DNA of 9,438 nt from CAYZBM01 sp964476705 (lineage in GTDB: Bacteria; Pseudomonadota; Alphaproteobacteria; Rickettsiales; UBA6187): contig CAYZBM010000075.1 in NCBI GenBank assembly GCA_964476705.1, positions 1-9,438 on the forward strand, in the 5' to 3' direction. Under the pieces are notes generated by a model. It ran no database searches, was not told the origin of the DNA, and was given only the letters and a program-made list of their open reading frames with translations. Of the stretch, positions 1-7,449 are shown in pieces (position 1 is the stretch's first letter; each line of letters begins with the position of its first letter). Position numbers and translations under genes: made by a program.

Positions 1-48
1 GTACGGTTCTGTGAGAACCTGGGAGCGTAAGTTCCCGGGTTACTCGAT
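1..48 (+). mobile_element. 3' end of a group II intron (end of domain V plus domain VI), truncated by the window edge
   Basis: The first nine bases, GTACGGTTC, match the very conserved 3' strand of group II intron domain V. They are followed by a domain VI-like hairpin in which CCTGGGA (18-24) pairs with TCCCGGG (33-39, one G-T pair) around a short loop. After it comes TTACTCGAT, where the A at 42 lies seven bases from the proposed intron end at 48, the usual position of the branch-point A. The stretch is visibly more GC-rich than the rest of the window. The remaining domains and any intron-encoded reverse transcriptase would lie to the left. Caveats: GGTTCT (5-10) can also pair with AGAACC (14-19), the end could be 48 or 49, and only the last few dozen bases are visible, so a decayed fragment cannot be told from an intact intron. 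Confidence 0.62.
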
Positions 49-96
49 CGGAGGGGGAGGAAATTGCTAGGTTAAAGTTAAAATTTAGGAGATAAA

Positions 97-129
97 ATGG
101 AGAAAAAAATAAGTAATCAAAGACTATAG
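97..129 (+). other. 10-residue orphan reading frame behind a good ribosome binding site
   Basis: ATG at 97 is preceded five bases upstream by AGGAG (87-91), a better Shine-Dalgarno than most genes in this window have. The frame reads MEKKISNQRL and stops at TAG (127-129). It lies between the proposed intron end and the convergent 3' end of lpxB. A second ATG follows directly at 130 but its frame runs antisense into lpxB and is not credible. It could be the surviving start of a gene lost by deletion or a chance arrangement; no family can be recognised in ten residues. Confidence 0.2.
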
Positions 130-145
130 ATGGCGAGAATAATTT

Positions 146-1321
146 TTAACCAACTAACCCCAAAACCATCTTGGCAGCATTTTCGCTAGGACTATTGCCC
201 AAAGCGGGTTTTAATTTATCTAAAGCCTCGGCAGTTAGTTTTAATTGCAAATCAGCTTTCTCTTTATTATTTACTAAATCCAAAATGGCATTCGTTATAT
301 TTTCTGCGGTACAATTTTGTTGCAAAAATTCCGGGATGATTTCTTTGTCAGCAATTAAATTAATGAGGGTGGCAAATTTTACTTTAACTAGGCTTTTTAT
401 AATCAGATAAGAAATAAATGATACTTTATAAGTTACGATCATAGCTATTCTAGCCATGGCTACTTCTAAAGTACTGGTACCAGATTTAATTAAGCCAAAA
501 TTAGCGGTAGCAAAAAGCTGTTTTTTCTCATCAGGGTTAGTAATTACAATAATGTTTAAACCGAGATTGTTAGTTTTAGTTGTCACAAATTCTCTTAAAT
601 ATTCGGCAACTGGTATTACTATATAAAGATTTGGAATTTTTTTATTTAATTCCTTAAAAGCTTCAATATAAACATCAAGTAATCTTGAGATTTCAGTTTT
701 ACGACTACCAGGCATGGCAAGCAATATAAAAGCATCAGAACTAATATTATATTTTTTGCGGAAATTTTCTTTATCAGTTTTATTATTATTTTGCTCTTCT
801 TCATTTTCTAATATGGGATGACCTACAAAGGTAGTAGGGAGACCTTCTTTAGTAAAGTAAGGTGGCTCAAAAGGTAATATGGTAAGCAGGTGACTAAAAA
901 GTCTGGCAAATTTTTGCGCGCGCTTTGGTTTATAAGCCCACACAGTTGGTGCTACATAATGGACTAGTGGTATTTTGTTTTTATCTAATTTTTTAGCAAC
1001 GCGGCAGTTAAATCCTGGTGAATCGATAGTTATAACTATATTAGGGTTTACTTCGGTTATATGGTCGACGGTTTGCTTAATTCTTTTTAACATATGCGGG
1101 ATATGAGGAAGAATTTCAACAAAGCCCATCAGAGATAATTCTTCCATAGGAAATAAAGAATTAAGTCCAGCTTCTTGCATTTGGCTCCCCCCAATACCAA
1201 AAAATTCTATATTGCCTTGATATAATTTTTTTAATGCTAAGATTAATTTGCCGCCCAATATATCGCCAGAAGCTTCACCGGCAATGATATAGATTTTAAG
1301 TGCGGGAGCTTTAGAAAGCAT
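146..1321 (-). CDS. lpxB: lipid-A-disaccharide synthase
   Basis: LpxB condenses UDP-2,3-diacylglucosamine with 2,3-diacylglucosamine-1-phosphate (lipid X) to form the beta-1,6-linked lipid A disaccharide at the inner face of the inner membrane. The 391-residue protein is close to the usual length of about 380 and begins with the family signature AGEASGD (14-20). Further typical stretches are FGIGG (41-45), LSLMGFVEI (62-70), IDSPGFN (99-105), YVAPTVWAY (122-130), FVGHP (165-169), PGSR (204-207) and SGTSTLEVA (280-288), the last part of the nucleotide-sugar side of this GT-B-like fold. Residues 171-190 form a loose insert rich in E, N and K. The ATG is 2 bp after the lpxI stop and has only a weak GGA-type ribosome site, suggesting coupling to lpxI. 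It uses the product of LpxI as one substrate. Intact, with no frameshift. Confidence 0.95.
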   Translation of the reverse strand: MLSKAPALKIYIIAGEASGDILGGKLILALKKLYQGNIEFFGIGGSQMQEAGLNSLFPMEELSLMGFVEILPHIPHMLKRIKQTVDHITEVNPNIVITIDSPGFNCRVAKKLDKNKIPLVHYVAPTVWAYKPKRAQKFARLFSHLLTILPFEPPYFTKEGLPTTFVGHPILENEEEQNNNKTDKENFRKKYNISSDAFILLAMPGSRKTEISRLLDVYIEAFKELNKKIPNLYIVIPVAEYLREFVTTKTNNLGLNIIVITNPDEKKQLFATANFGLIKSGTSTLEVAMARIAMIVTYKVSFISYLIIKSLVKVKFATLINLIADKEIIPEFLQQNCTAENITNAILDLVNNKEKADLQLKLTAEALDKLKPALGNSPSENAAKMVLGLVG

Positions 1322-1323
1322 AT

Positions 1324-2181
1324 TTAGATTCCAATAACAAATATTTTATACTCATTAGCTTTTTTGATAACTAGTTCTTTATTAGCTATAATAGTATTTT
1401 CACTTTGTATTACGATACCTTTGAGGCGAGAATTATAAGCATTTTCTATAGTAATAGGGCCGATAGTGGGTAAATCTATACGATTATCTTGGCCAGTTTT
1501 TTTAAGTTTAACTAATATACCCTTATAATCTTGATGGATTAAATCTTTACATCTTTTAATTAAATTATCAGTACCTTCCATAGCTTCAATACCAATAATA
1601 ACTTTATTTTGCACGATTATACTTTGACCAATATCAAGTACACCCATAACATTTAGTGCCTTAACACCTATATCTATATCGTCAAAATCATCTTTATCAG
1701 GTAGAATTGTAGTTAAATTGCCTTTAGACGCTAATATATTCGGGGCAACATCTTTTATTCCTAATATTTTAAAATCATATTCTTCAAAAAATTTCATAAC
1801 AATAGTAAGTAGGGAATCGTCACCTTTAGTTTTAGCACCAACTACTTTAGCTAGTAATTTTAATCCAGTAGCATCTGGTCTTAAGGCCGACCATTTTGGC
1901 CGCGATATATGACCAATAAATAAAATCTCTTTTACTTGGTGTTGGTTTAATAATTTAATAGATTTGCCAACTGAGGCTATATTTACTATTTGATTGGGAA
2001 CTTTCTCAAGTATATCATCATTTTTATTTTCTTCTTCTAATCTTAAAACAAAAACTTTCTTATTTTGACGAATACAAGATTCAACTACTTCAGCAGGAAG
2101 GCTACCAGCCCCAGCAATTATTCCAATTGGCCTTGAATCTAGTATTTGCTCTCTGTAATCAGTTTCTTTAGTTTGGAACAT
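1324..2181 (-). CDS. lpxI: UDP-2,3-diacylglucosamine diphosphatase, LpxI type (DUF1009)
   Basis: LpxI hydrolyses UDP-2,3-diacylglucosamine to lipid X and UMP, the step done by the unrelated LpxH in E. coli and common in alphaproteobacteria in this form. The 285-residue protein shows the N-terminal IGIIAGAGSLP (19-29), then GHISRPKWSALRPDATG (90-106), GDD (120-122), AMEGTD (200-205) and DLPTIGPITIENA (236-248), all typical of the family. D205 in EGTD probably corresponds to the aspartate needed for activity in the Caulobacter enzyme; that mapping is from memory. The first 17 residues precede the usual family start and are a little longer than expected, but no later Met fits before the GIIAGAG motif. 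The start codon overlaps the lpxA stop as TAATG and no Shine-Dalgarno precedes it, so translation is probably coupled to lpxA. Sits directly before lpxB, which uses its product. Confidence 0.93.
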   Translation of the reverse strand: MFQTKETDYREQILDSRPIGIIAGAGSLPAEVVESCIRQNKKVFVLRLEEENKNDDILEKVPNQIVNIASVGKSIKLLNQHQVKEILFIGHISRPKWSALRPDATGLKLLAKVVGAKTKGDDSLLTIVMKFFEEYDFKILGIKDVAPNILASKGNLTTILPDKDDFDDIDIGVKALNVMGVLDIGQSIIVQNKVIIGIEAMEGTDNLIKRCKDLIHQDYKGILVKLKKTGQDNRIDLPTIGPITIENAYNSRLKGIVIQSENTIIANKELVIKKANEYKIFVIGI

Positions 2182-2183
2182 TA
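2179..2183 (-). promoter_or_regulatory. TAATG stop/start overlap of lpxA and lpxI
   Basis: Read on the minus strand, the lpxA stop TAA and the lpxI start ATG share one base. The 19 bases upstream of the ATG (AAAACAATCAAGACTCC then TA) hold no Shine-Dalgarno-like GGAG. Re-initiation by ribosomes finishing lpxA is the likely way lpxI is translated, which would keep the two enzymes in step. Confidence 0.7.
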
Positions 2184-2999
2184 GGAGTCTTGATTGTTTT
2201 TTAAGTTAACATTTTTAGGCTGACAGACTGAACGATTTGAACCATTTTGAATAAAATCAACAATCTCGATTACTTCTTTGTAATCAGGAAACATTTTACG
2301 AGTATCTTCAACTCTTTCTTCTAAAGTTCCTTCAGGCGAGAAAATCATTCTATAAGCATTACGTAAAATATGAATATTTTCTCTATCAAATTGCCGACGT
2401 TTTAAACCAACTAAATTAAGCCCTACTAGATAAGCTCTTTCTCCTGATGCTTGCCCATATGGAATTACATCATTTTCAATTCCTGACATTCCGCCGATCA
2501 TAGCATGATGACCAATTCTAACAAATTGATGAACTGCAGATAAGCCACCTAATATTGCAAAATCACCAATTTTTACATGCCCTGCTAAAGTAGCATTATT
2601 AGCCATAATAACATGATTGCCTAAAATGCAATCATGAGCTATGTGTACACCTACCATTAATAAACAATTATCACCTATTTTAGTCAGCATACCGCCACCT
2701 TGGGTACCTGGATTAATAGTCACATATTCTCTAATTGTATTACCTTTGCCAATAATTACTTCGGATTTTTCTCCAGAATATTTTAAATCTTGCGGAGCAT
2801 GGCCGATACAAGCAAAAGGATAAATTATTGAATTACTACCAATGGTGGTATAACCTTCAACAACTACATGAGAAAGCAATTTTGTATTATCGCCAATTTT
2901 AACATTATCGCCAATAACACAATAAGGACCAATAGAAACATTTTTTCCAATTTGTGCCTTATTACTAATTACAGCAGTTGTATGAATATTATTTGTCAT
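2181..2999 (-). CDS. lpxA: acyl-ACP--UDP-N-acetylglucosamine O-acyltransferase
   Basis: LpxA moves a 3-hydroxyacyl chain from ACP to the 3-OH of UDP-GlcNAc, the first step of lipid A synthesis, in the cytoplasm as a trimer. The protein of 272 residues is mostly a left-handed beta helix built from hexapeptide repeats (about 3-190), with a helical C-terminal part. H122 in HIAHDC matches the catalytic His125 of E. coli LpxA; H119, H141 (AGH) and H157 (VHQF) match its other active-site histidines. G170 aligns with E. coli Gly173, the acyl-chain ruler, which fits a long (about C14) chain; that is inference. LKRRQF (199-204) is the usual motif before the C-terminal helices. The tail after about 255 is roughly ten residues longer than usual and polar. 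It starts 4 bp after fabZ with a weak GGAT ribosome site. Confidence 0.96.
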   Translation of the reverse strand: MTNNIHTTAVISNKAQIGKNVSIGPYCVIGDNVKIGDNTKLLSHVVVEGYTTIGSNSIIYPFACIGHAPQDLKYSGEKSEVIIGKGNTIREYVTINPGTQGGGMLTKIGDNCLLMVGVHIAHDCILGNHVIMANNATLAGHVKIGDFAILGGLSAVHQFVRIGHHAMIGGMSGIENDVIPYGQASGERAYLVGLNLVGLKRRQFDRENIHILRNAYRMIFSPEGTLEERVEDTRKMFPDYKEVIEIVDFIQNGSNRSVCQPKNVNLKNNQDS

Positions 3000-3003
3000 G
3001 ATT

Positions 3004-3465
3004 TTAATTATCCATAATTTTTGCAGTTACCACAGCTTCAGCTACTTTTTTATCATTTACTCTTGCTTCGCAATCCATTTTCCATACCGATCCACGACCT
3101 TGAATAATTTTTACATGGAAATATATAGTATCTCCTGGAGTTACTGGTTTTCTAAACTTAGCATCGTTAATAGACATAAAATAAACAATCTTGCCATGCA
3201 TTGCCTCACCCAGACTCTTAACAACTAAAATCGCGCTACTTTGGGCCATAGCCTCAATAATTAACACTCCTGGCATTACCGGTCTAGTAGGGAAGTGCCC
3301 CACAAAAAAAGCCTCATTAATAGTTACATTTTTTAAAGCTATTATACTTTCGCCTTCTTTAAGTGAAACTACTCTATCTACTAATAGCATAGGATAACGA
3401 TGAGGTATTAAAGAAATAATTTCTTCTATATCTATAACTGGGTCGATAAGTCTTGAGTCACTCAT
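3004..3465 (-). CDS. fabZ: 3-hydroxyacyl-[acyl-carrier-protein] dehydratase
   Basis: FabZ removes water from 3-hydroxyacyl-ACP to give trans-2-enoyl-ACP in fatty acid elongation. It competes with LpxA and LpxD for 3-hydroxyacyl-ACP, and so balances phospholipid against lipid A. The 153-residue single hot-dog domain is the normal length. HRYPMLLVDRV (22-32) is the family signature, H57 in VGHFP and E71 in MPGVLIIEAMAQ are the catalytic pair, and RKPVTPGD lies in the conserved second half. The ATG is 2 bp after the lpxD stop and is preceded by AGAGGA inside the end of lpxD, a good ribosome site. Its place between lpxD and lpxA is the conserved one. Intact. Confidence 0.97.
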   Translation of the reverse strand: MSDSRLIDPVIDIEEIISLIPHRYPMLLVDRVVSLKEGESIIALKNVTINEAFFVGHFPTRPVMPGVLIIEAMAQSSAILVVKSLGEAMHGKIVYFMSINDAKFRKPVTPGDTIYFHVKIIQGRGSVWKMDCEARVNDKKVAEAVVTAKIMDN

Positions 3466-3467
3466 AT

Positions 3468-4508
3468 CTATTCCTCTTTAGTTTTTTTTAGTCTATTTTT
3501 TTTAATTAAATTAGCTACCGCAATAGTTTGTCTATGCCAGTCTTTTACGGCTATAGCTGGAGAACCACCATATACTTTTTTAGGTTCAAGATTATGTATA
3601 ACTCCACTTTGGGCAGCAATATTAACCATGTCGCCAATATTTAAATGTCCAGCAACACCAACCTGACCACCTAAAACAACATAATTACCTAATTTAGTAC
3701 TGCCAGCAATTCCTACTTGGGCAACGATAATACAACCGCGGCCTAACTGTACATTATGACCTATTTGGACTAGATTGTCTATTTTGCAGCCGTCGCCAAT
3801 TATAGTATCAGGCCCTGAGCCGCGATCAATACAACAATTAGAACCAATATTAACATGATTACCGATTATAGCTCTACCTAATTGCGGAACTTTTAAATGG
3901 ACACCTTTATCTGTAGCAAAACCAAAGCCATCTTGACCAATTCTTGCTCCAGATTTTATAATCACATAATTACCAATTATACAGTGAGTAAGGGTTGAAT
4001 TAGCCATAATATGGCAATTATCACCAATTCTTACTCCAGAATTGATAACAACATTTCCTTCTATTATGTTGTTATCACCAATAACTACATTTTCTCCAAT
4101 TATTACATTGGGTCCAATAGAGCAATTTTTACCAACTTTGGCAGATGGAGCAATTGTTGCAGATGGAGCTAAAAATTCTTTTACATCATCGCTAGCATAA
4201 AACAATGTAGCAATTTTAGCATATGCAACATAAGGTGATTCAGAAAATAGTAAAATAGTATTACTATCAGCGTAATCTTTATATTTTTCTGAGATAATAC
4301 AAGCTTTTGCCTTGGAATCTTTTAAGCTTGGCAAATATTTTGTATTATTTAAGAAGGTGAGGTGAGTGTTGTTAGCTAAGTCCAATGGTGCAACATCTTC
4401 AATTAGCATGTCTTTGTTTTCTTCAGTAGAGAGCTTGCAGCCAGAAAATTCTGCAAGCTTTTCTAATGAAAAAGGACCTCTATTATGGAAAAAATTTATA
4501 TCAGCCAT
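3468..4508 (-). CDS. lpxD: UDP-3-O-(3-hydroxyacyl)glucosamine N-acyltransferase
   Basis: LpxD adds the second 3-hydroxyacyl chain, to the 2-amino group of UDP-3-O-acyl-glucosamine, giving the substrate of LpxI. The 346 residues match the family (about 340). An N-terminal uridine-binding domain (about 1-112, with DVAPLDLANNTHLTFL at 38-53) is followed by a hexapeptide-repeat beta helix (about 113-310) and a C-terminal helix ending in a lysine-rich tail. GQDGFGFA (191-198) and NLVQIGHNVQLG (245-256) are family motifs, and H251 corresponds to the catalytic His239 of E. coli. The last part, VYGGSPAIAVKDWHRQ, is the usual linker into the C-terminal helix. It begins 17 bp after skp, with AAAGGT upstream as a modest ribosome site. 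Confidence 0.96.
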   Translation of the reverse strand: MADINFFHNRGPFSLEKLAEFSGCKLSTEENKDMLIEDVAPLDLANNTHLTFLNNTKYLPSLKDSKAKACIISEKYKDYADSNTILLFSESPYVAYAKIATLFYASDDVKEFLAPSATIAPSAKVGKNCSIGPNVIIGENVVIGDNNIIEGNVVINSGVRIGDNCHIMANSTLTHCIIGNYVIIKSGARIGQDGFGFATDKGVHLKVPQLGRAIIGNHVNIGSNCCIDRGSGPDTIIGDGCKIDNLVQIGHNVQLGRGCIIVAQVGIAGSTKLGNYVVLGGQVGVAGHLNIGDMVNIAAQSGVIHNLEPKKVYGGSPAIAVKDWHRQTIAVANLIKKNRLKKTKEE

Positions 4509-4525
4509 CTTCTAATTACCTTTAA

Positions 4526-5083
4526 TTATTTTTTAGTATTAGTATTAGTTTTAATATCTAATTTAGGTAATTCTTTATTTAGTTTAGCTAAAACTTGATC
4601 AGTTAAATCATAATCAGGTTTAACGTAAGATACTTGTAACTTGTAAATTACGATGTCGTATTTTTTTTCTTGCGCCATAGCGGTGATAATTTTTTGGACA
4701 TGGTCATTTAAGATTTTTAAGGAATCAGATAAGGCTTTATCTAAAGTATTCCTTTTACCTTGAACATCTCTTTCTACAGCTAAATGTTTTTCTTTAAACT
4801 TTTTTAGTTTAACATCAAAAGCTTCAGCAGATAAAATTGCATGTTGTTTTTGCAATTCAGCATCTTCTTTTTTTAATTCATCTTCTTTTTTTTTGATTTC
4901 ACCAACAAATTTTTCATGTAATTGTTTTACTTCATCTCTAACAGTATTTGCAGCTGAGGCGCTGTCTAATATTTTTTGCATGTCAACTACGGCGATAGTT
5001 TGACTAAAAGCTTCGGTATAAAGCAAGCTAGTTGCAGCAAATGTAACTGCTATTACCAAGGTTTTTAATGTAGAGGTCTTCAT
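4526..5083 (-). CDS. skp: OmpH/Skp-family periplasmic chaperone
   Basis: This protein belongs to the OmpH/Skp family, whose trimers hold unfolded outer-membrane proteins in the periplasm and pass them to the BAM complex. The 185 residues start with a signal peptide: positive MKTSTLK, a hydrophobic stretch of about 8-22, and a likely cleavage after AFS (25-27). QTIAVVDMQKILDSASAANTV (28-48) is the family's first strand and helix. A charged heptad-like region rich in K, E and L (about 50-135) forms the long tentacle helices. YDIVIYKLQVSYV and DLTDQVLAKLNKEL close the trimer body. The C-terminal KTNTNTKK tail is low-complexity. The name rests on family plus position next to bamA and lpxD; sequence similarity among Skp proteins is low. 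A fair AGGA ribosome site lies 7-9 bases before the ATG. Confidence 0.9.
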   Translation of the reverse strand: MKTSTLKTLVIAVTFAATSLLYTEAFSQTIAVVDMQKILDSASAANTVRDEVKQLHEKFVGEIKKKEDELKKEDAELQKQHAILSAEAFDVKLKKFKEKHLAVERDVQGKRNTLDKALSDSLKILNDHVQKIITAMAQEKKYDIVIYKLQVSYVKPDYDLTDQVLAKLNKELPKLDIKTNTNTKK

Positions 5084-5141
5084 AATTCTGTCCTAAAGTT
5101 AGTGTTAAATTAAAATTTTTATTTGTTAATATAGATATATA
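5084..5141. other. 58-bp spacer between bamA and skp, the longest inside the operon
   Basis: The spacer is almost all A and T. Read on the minus strand it holds the TTTAGGACAG ribosome site of skp and several TATA-like stretches, but no convincing paired -35 and -10 boxes and no hairpin followed by a T run. An internal promoter for the lpx half of the operon is possible but not shown. Confidence 0.35.
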
Positions 5142-7439
5142 CTAGAATCTTGTACCAAAGTTAAACTGAAATTTTTGAGTTTTATCATAATTTTCCTTTT
5201 TAATTGGGAAACTTAAATCTAATCTAATTGGTCCAAGTGGCGAGCTCCAGGCAACTCCAACTCCAGTAGTTGCTCTTAACGCATTGGTATCAACTACAGT
5301 AGGACCAGTTTCTCCAGAGTTAAATAAGCTTGCTGCGTCTAAGAATATAGATCCCCTAAAATCTAGTTCTTCAGGTAATCCTAAAGGGAAAGTTAGTTCA
5401 GTCGAGCCAAAATAATAATCATTACCACCTAAGGCATCTAAAGTTGCCAAATCTCTAGGTCCAATACCGGCATTATCAAAACCTCTGATTATAGAGCTAC
5501 CGATAAAAAATCTATCATTGATCCGTACATCTTGTCCGCCAAAACCAGAAATGTCGCCACCTTTTAATCTACTTAAAAGGATTACGCTTCTTTTATAAAC
5601 TGGTACGTAGTAAGAAAATTTAGCTTCATGTTTGATATAATCAGTGTCGCCACCTAAGCCTGCACCTTCTTGATTTACTTGGAAGACATAACCTTCTTTT
5701 GGATCAACTTGGCTATCTCTTTTATCATAAATAAAAGTATGTCCAACAATTGAATTGGTAAAGCTTCCTTCTTGGCGTTTTATATATATAGAAGCAGTAT
5801 CTGGCACATTACTTACTTTAGTGCCTTGGATAGTATAATAGATACTATGTTCTAGATACTCACTCATATTATAATTAGCCTTTAATGTAACTCCTTTAGT
5901 GTCACTATTAAAAGAACTTTCATCTAATTGGTCACGAGTAATATTAAAAATATCAAAACCAGCCGCTAACTCTTTATCCATAAAAGAAGGTTCGGTAAAA
6001 CCTAAGCTGGTTTCTGAAGTTATAGAACTTTTTTGATAAGCAAGTTTTAGATCTTGGCCTCTACCTAGTAAGTTACGTTCTCTTAAAGATACGTTACCAA
6101 GTGGTCCTTCTGTGGTTGAGAATCCAGCTCCAAAATTTAGCTCCCCAGTTGATTTTTCTTTTACATTTACATTAATATCTGTCTTATCACTATCAGATCC
6201 TGGATCAGTTCTGATATCAACTTTTTCAAAGAAATCTAAATTATTTATACGATCTTTTGAGCGTTTTAATTTTGCTGAATTATAAGGATCACCTTCAGCT
6301 AATCTAAATTCTCTACGAATAACTTTATCTAAAGTTCTTACATTTCCAGTGATATTTATTTTATCGATATAAACTTTAGGACCCTCTTTAATTTTATAGG
6401 TTATATCCATAGTTTTATCTTTTTCATTATCTTTATAGTTAGGTCTAACTTCAACGAAAGCATAACCTGTATCGTTTAATTTATTAGTTATAGCTTCTAT
6501 AGAATCATTAACATAAGTTACGTTAAAAGTTTCCCCAGGGATAGTTTTTAATTCCTTTTTAAAGCTGTCGTTTTTGATATTAGGCAGCTTACTTTCGACA
6601 TTTATTTTGCCAAATTTATAACGATTACCTTCTTCTAAAGAAAAAGTTAGAATAAAGAATTTTTTATCTTTAGTTATTTCAGCTATAGCGGATACAACTT
6701 TAAAATTGGCAAAGCCGTTAGATAAATAGTGTTTTTTTAGTAATTCTTTATCATAAGAAACTCGGTCCTGGTCGTAAGCATCACTGCTGGAGAAAAATCT
6801 ATACCATCTAGTTTCCTTGGTGCTTATGCTTTCTCTTAAATCAGTTTCGCTGAAAAAATTATTGCCAATAAAACGAATAGTTTTAACGACAGTCTTTGAA
6901 CCTTCTTTGACTTCAAATACTATATTGATACGATTTTGGTCTAATTTTATTATTTTTGGAACTACGATTGCTCCAAATCTACCACTTTTTTGGTATAAAG
7001 ATTGTATTCTTTCAACATCAGCTTGTAATTTAGCTTTTGAATATACGGCTCTAGATTTTAAAGATAATTCTGGAGTAAGGGTTTCGGTGCTTATTCTTTT
7101 ATTACCTTCAAAGCTAATTTTATTAACTAAAGGATTTTCTTCAACATATATAGTTACTTCACTTCCTGTTTGGGATATTTTAACATCAGCAAATAGGCCA
7201 GTAGTATAAAGATTTTTAATAGAGTTGTTGGCTTTATTTTCTTTATATGCCTCTCCATTTTTTAAATCGAGATATGATAATATAGTTGCAGGTTCGACTC
7301 TTTGATTATTTTTTATCACTATTTTAGAAATTATATTTGCTTTCGAATCATCATTTGCATAAAGAGGATTGCTTATAAACATGTAAGCAAGCAAAGATAA
7401 GATAGTGATTAGTTTAGTTAGCATATTCTTTTTCATCAT
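5142..7439 (-). CDS. bamA: outer membrane protein assembly factor BamA
   Basis: BamA is the Omp85-family core of the BAM complex and inserts beta-barrel proteins into the outer membrane. The 765 residues show a signal peptide (1-28; hydrophobic core 9-24, likely cut after LYA), five POTRA domains at roughly 34-101, 104-179, 183-271, 275-352 and 356-428, and a 16-strand barrel from about 431. YIDKINITGNVRTLDKVIRREF (357-378, quoted in part) is typical of POTRA5, and TGELNFGAGFST opens the barrel. IRGF (651-654) is the conserved (V/I)RGF of the loop that folds into the barrel. The chain ends in a phenylalanine after alternating aromatic residues (FQFNFGTRF), the beta-signal of barrel proteins. 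Two adjacent ATGs (7437 and 7434) are possible starts; TTAGGT lies upstream. Intact and of normal length for the family. Confidence 0.96.
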   Translation of the reverse strand: MMKKNMLTKLITILSLLAYMFISNPLYANDDSKANIISKIVIKNNQRVEPATILSYLDLKNGEAYKENKANNSIKNLYTTGLFADVKISQTGSEVTIYVEENPLVNKISFEGNKRISTETLTPELSLKSRAVYSKAKLQADVERIQSLYQKSGRFGAIVVPKIIKLDQNRINIVFEVKEGSKTVVKTIRFIGNNFFSETDLRESISTKETRWYRFFSSSDAYDQDRVSYDKELLKKHYLSNGFANFKVVSAIAEITKDKKFFILTFSLEEGNRYKFGKINVESKLPNIKNDSFKKELKTIPGETFNVTYVNDSIEAITNKLNDTGYAFVEVRPNYKDNEKDKTMDITYKIKEGPKVYIDKINITGNVRTLDKVIRREFRLAEGDPYNSAKLKRSKDRINNLDFFEKVDIRTDPGSDSDKTDINVNVKEKSTGELNFGAGFSTTEGPLGNVSLRERNLLGRGQDLKLAYQKSSITSETSLGFTEPSFMDKELAAGFDIFNITRDQLDESSFNSDTKGVTLKANYNMSEYLEHSIYYTIQGTKVSNVPDTASIYIKRQEGSFTNSIVGHTFIYDKRDSQVDPKEGYVFQVNQEGAGLGGDTDYIKHEAKFSYYVPVYKRSVILLSRLKGGDISGFGGQDVRINDRFFIGSSIIRGFDNAGIGPRDLATLDALGGNDYYFGSTELTFPLGLPEELDFRGSIFLDAASLFNSGETGPTVVDTNALRATTGVGVAWSSPLGPIRLDLSFPIKKENYDKTQKFQFNFGTRF

Positions 7440-7449
7440 TTTGTTTTAC

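Noticed and set aside
18..39. Domain VI-like stem as a terminator of lpxB
   Set aside because: Read on the minus strand it is not followed by a T run, and it lies more than 100 bases past the lpxB stop.
6817..7209. 130-codon plus-strand frame opposite bamA
   Set aside because: It is antisense to the POTRA-coding part of an intact bamA and arises from the codon pattern of the real gene.
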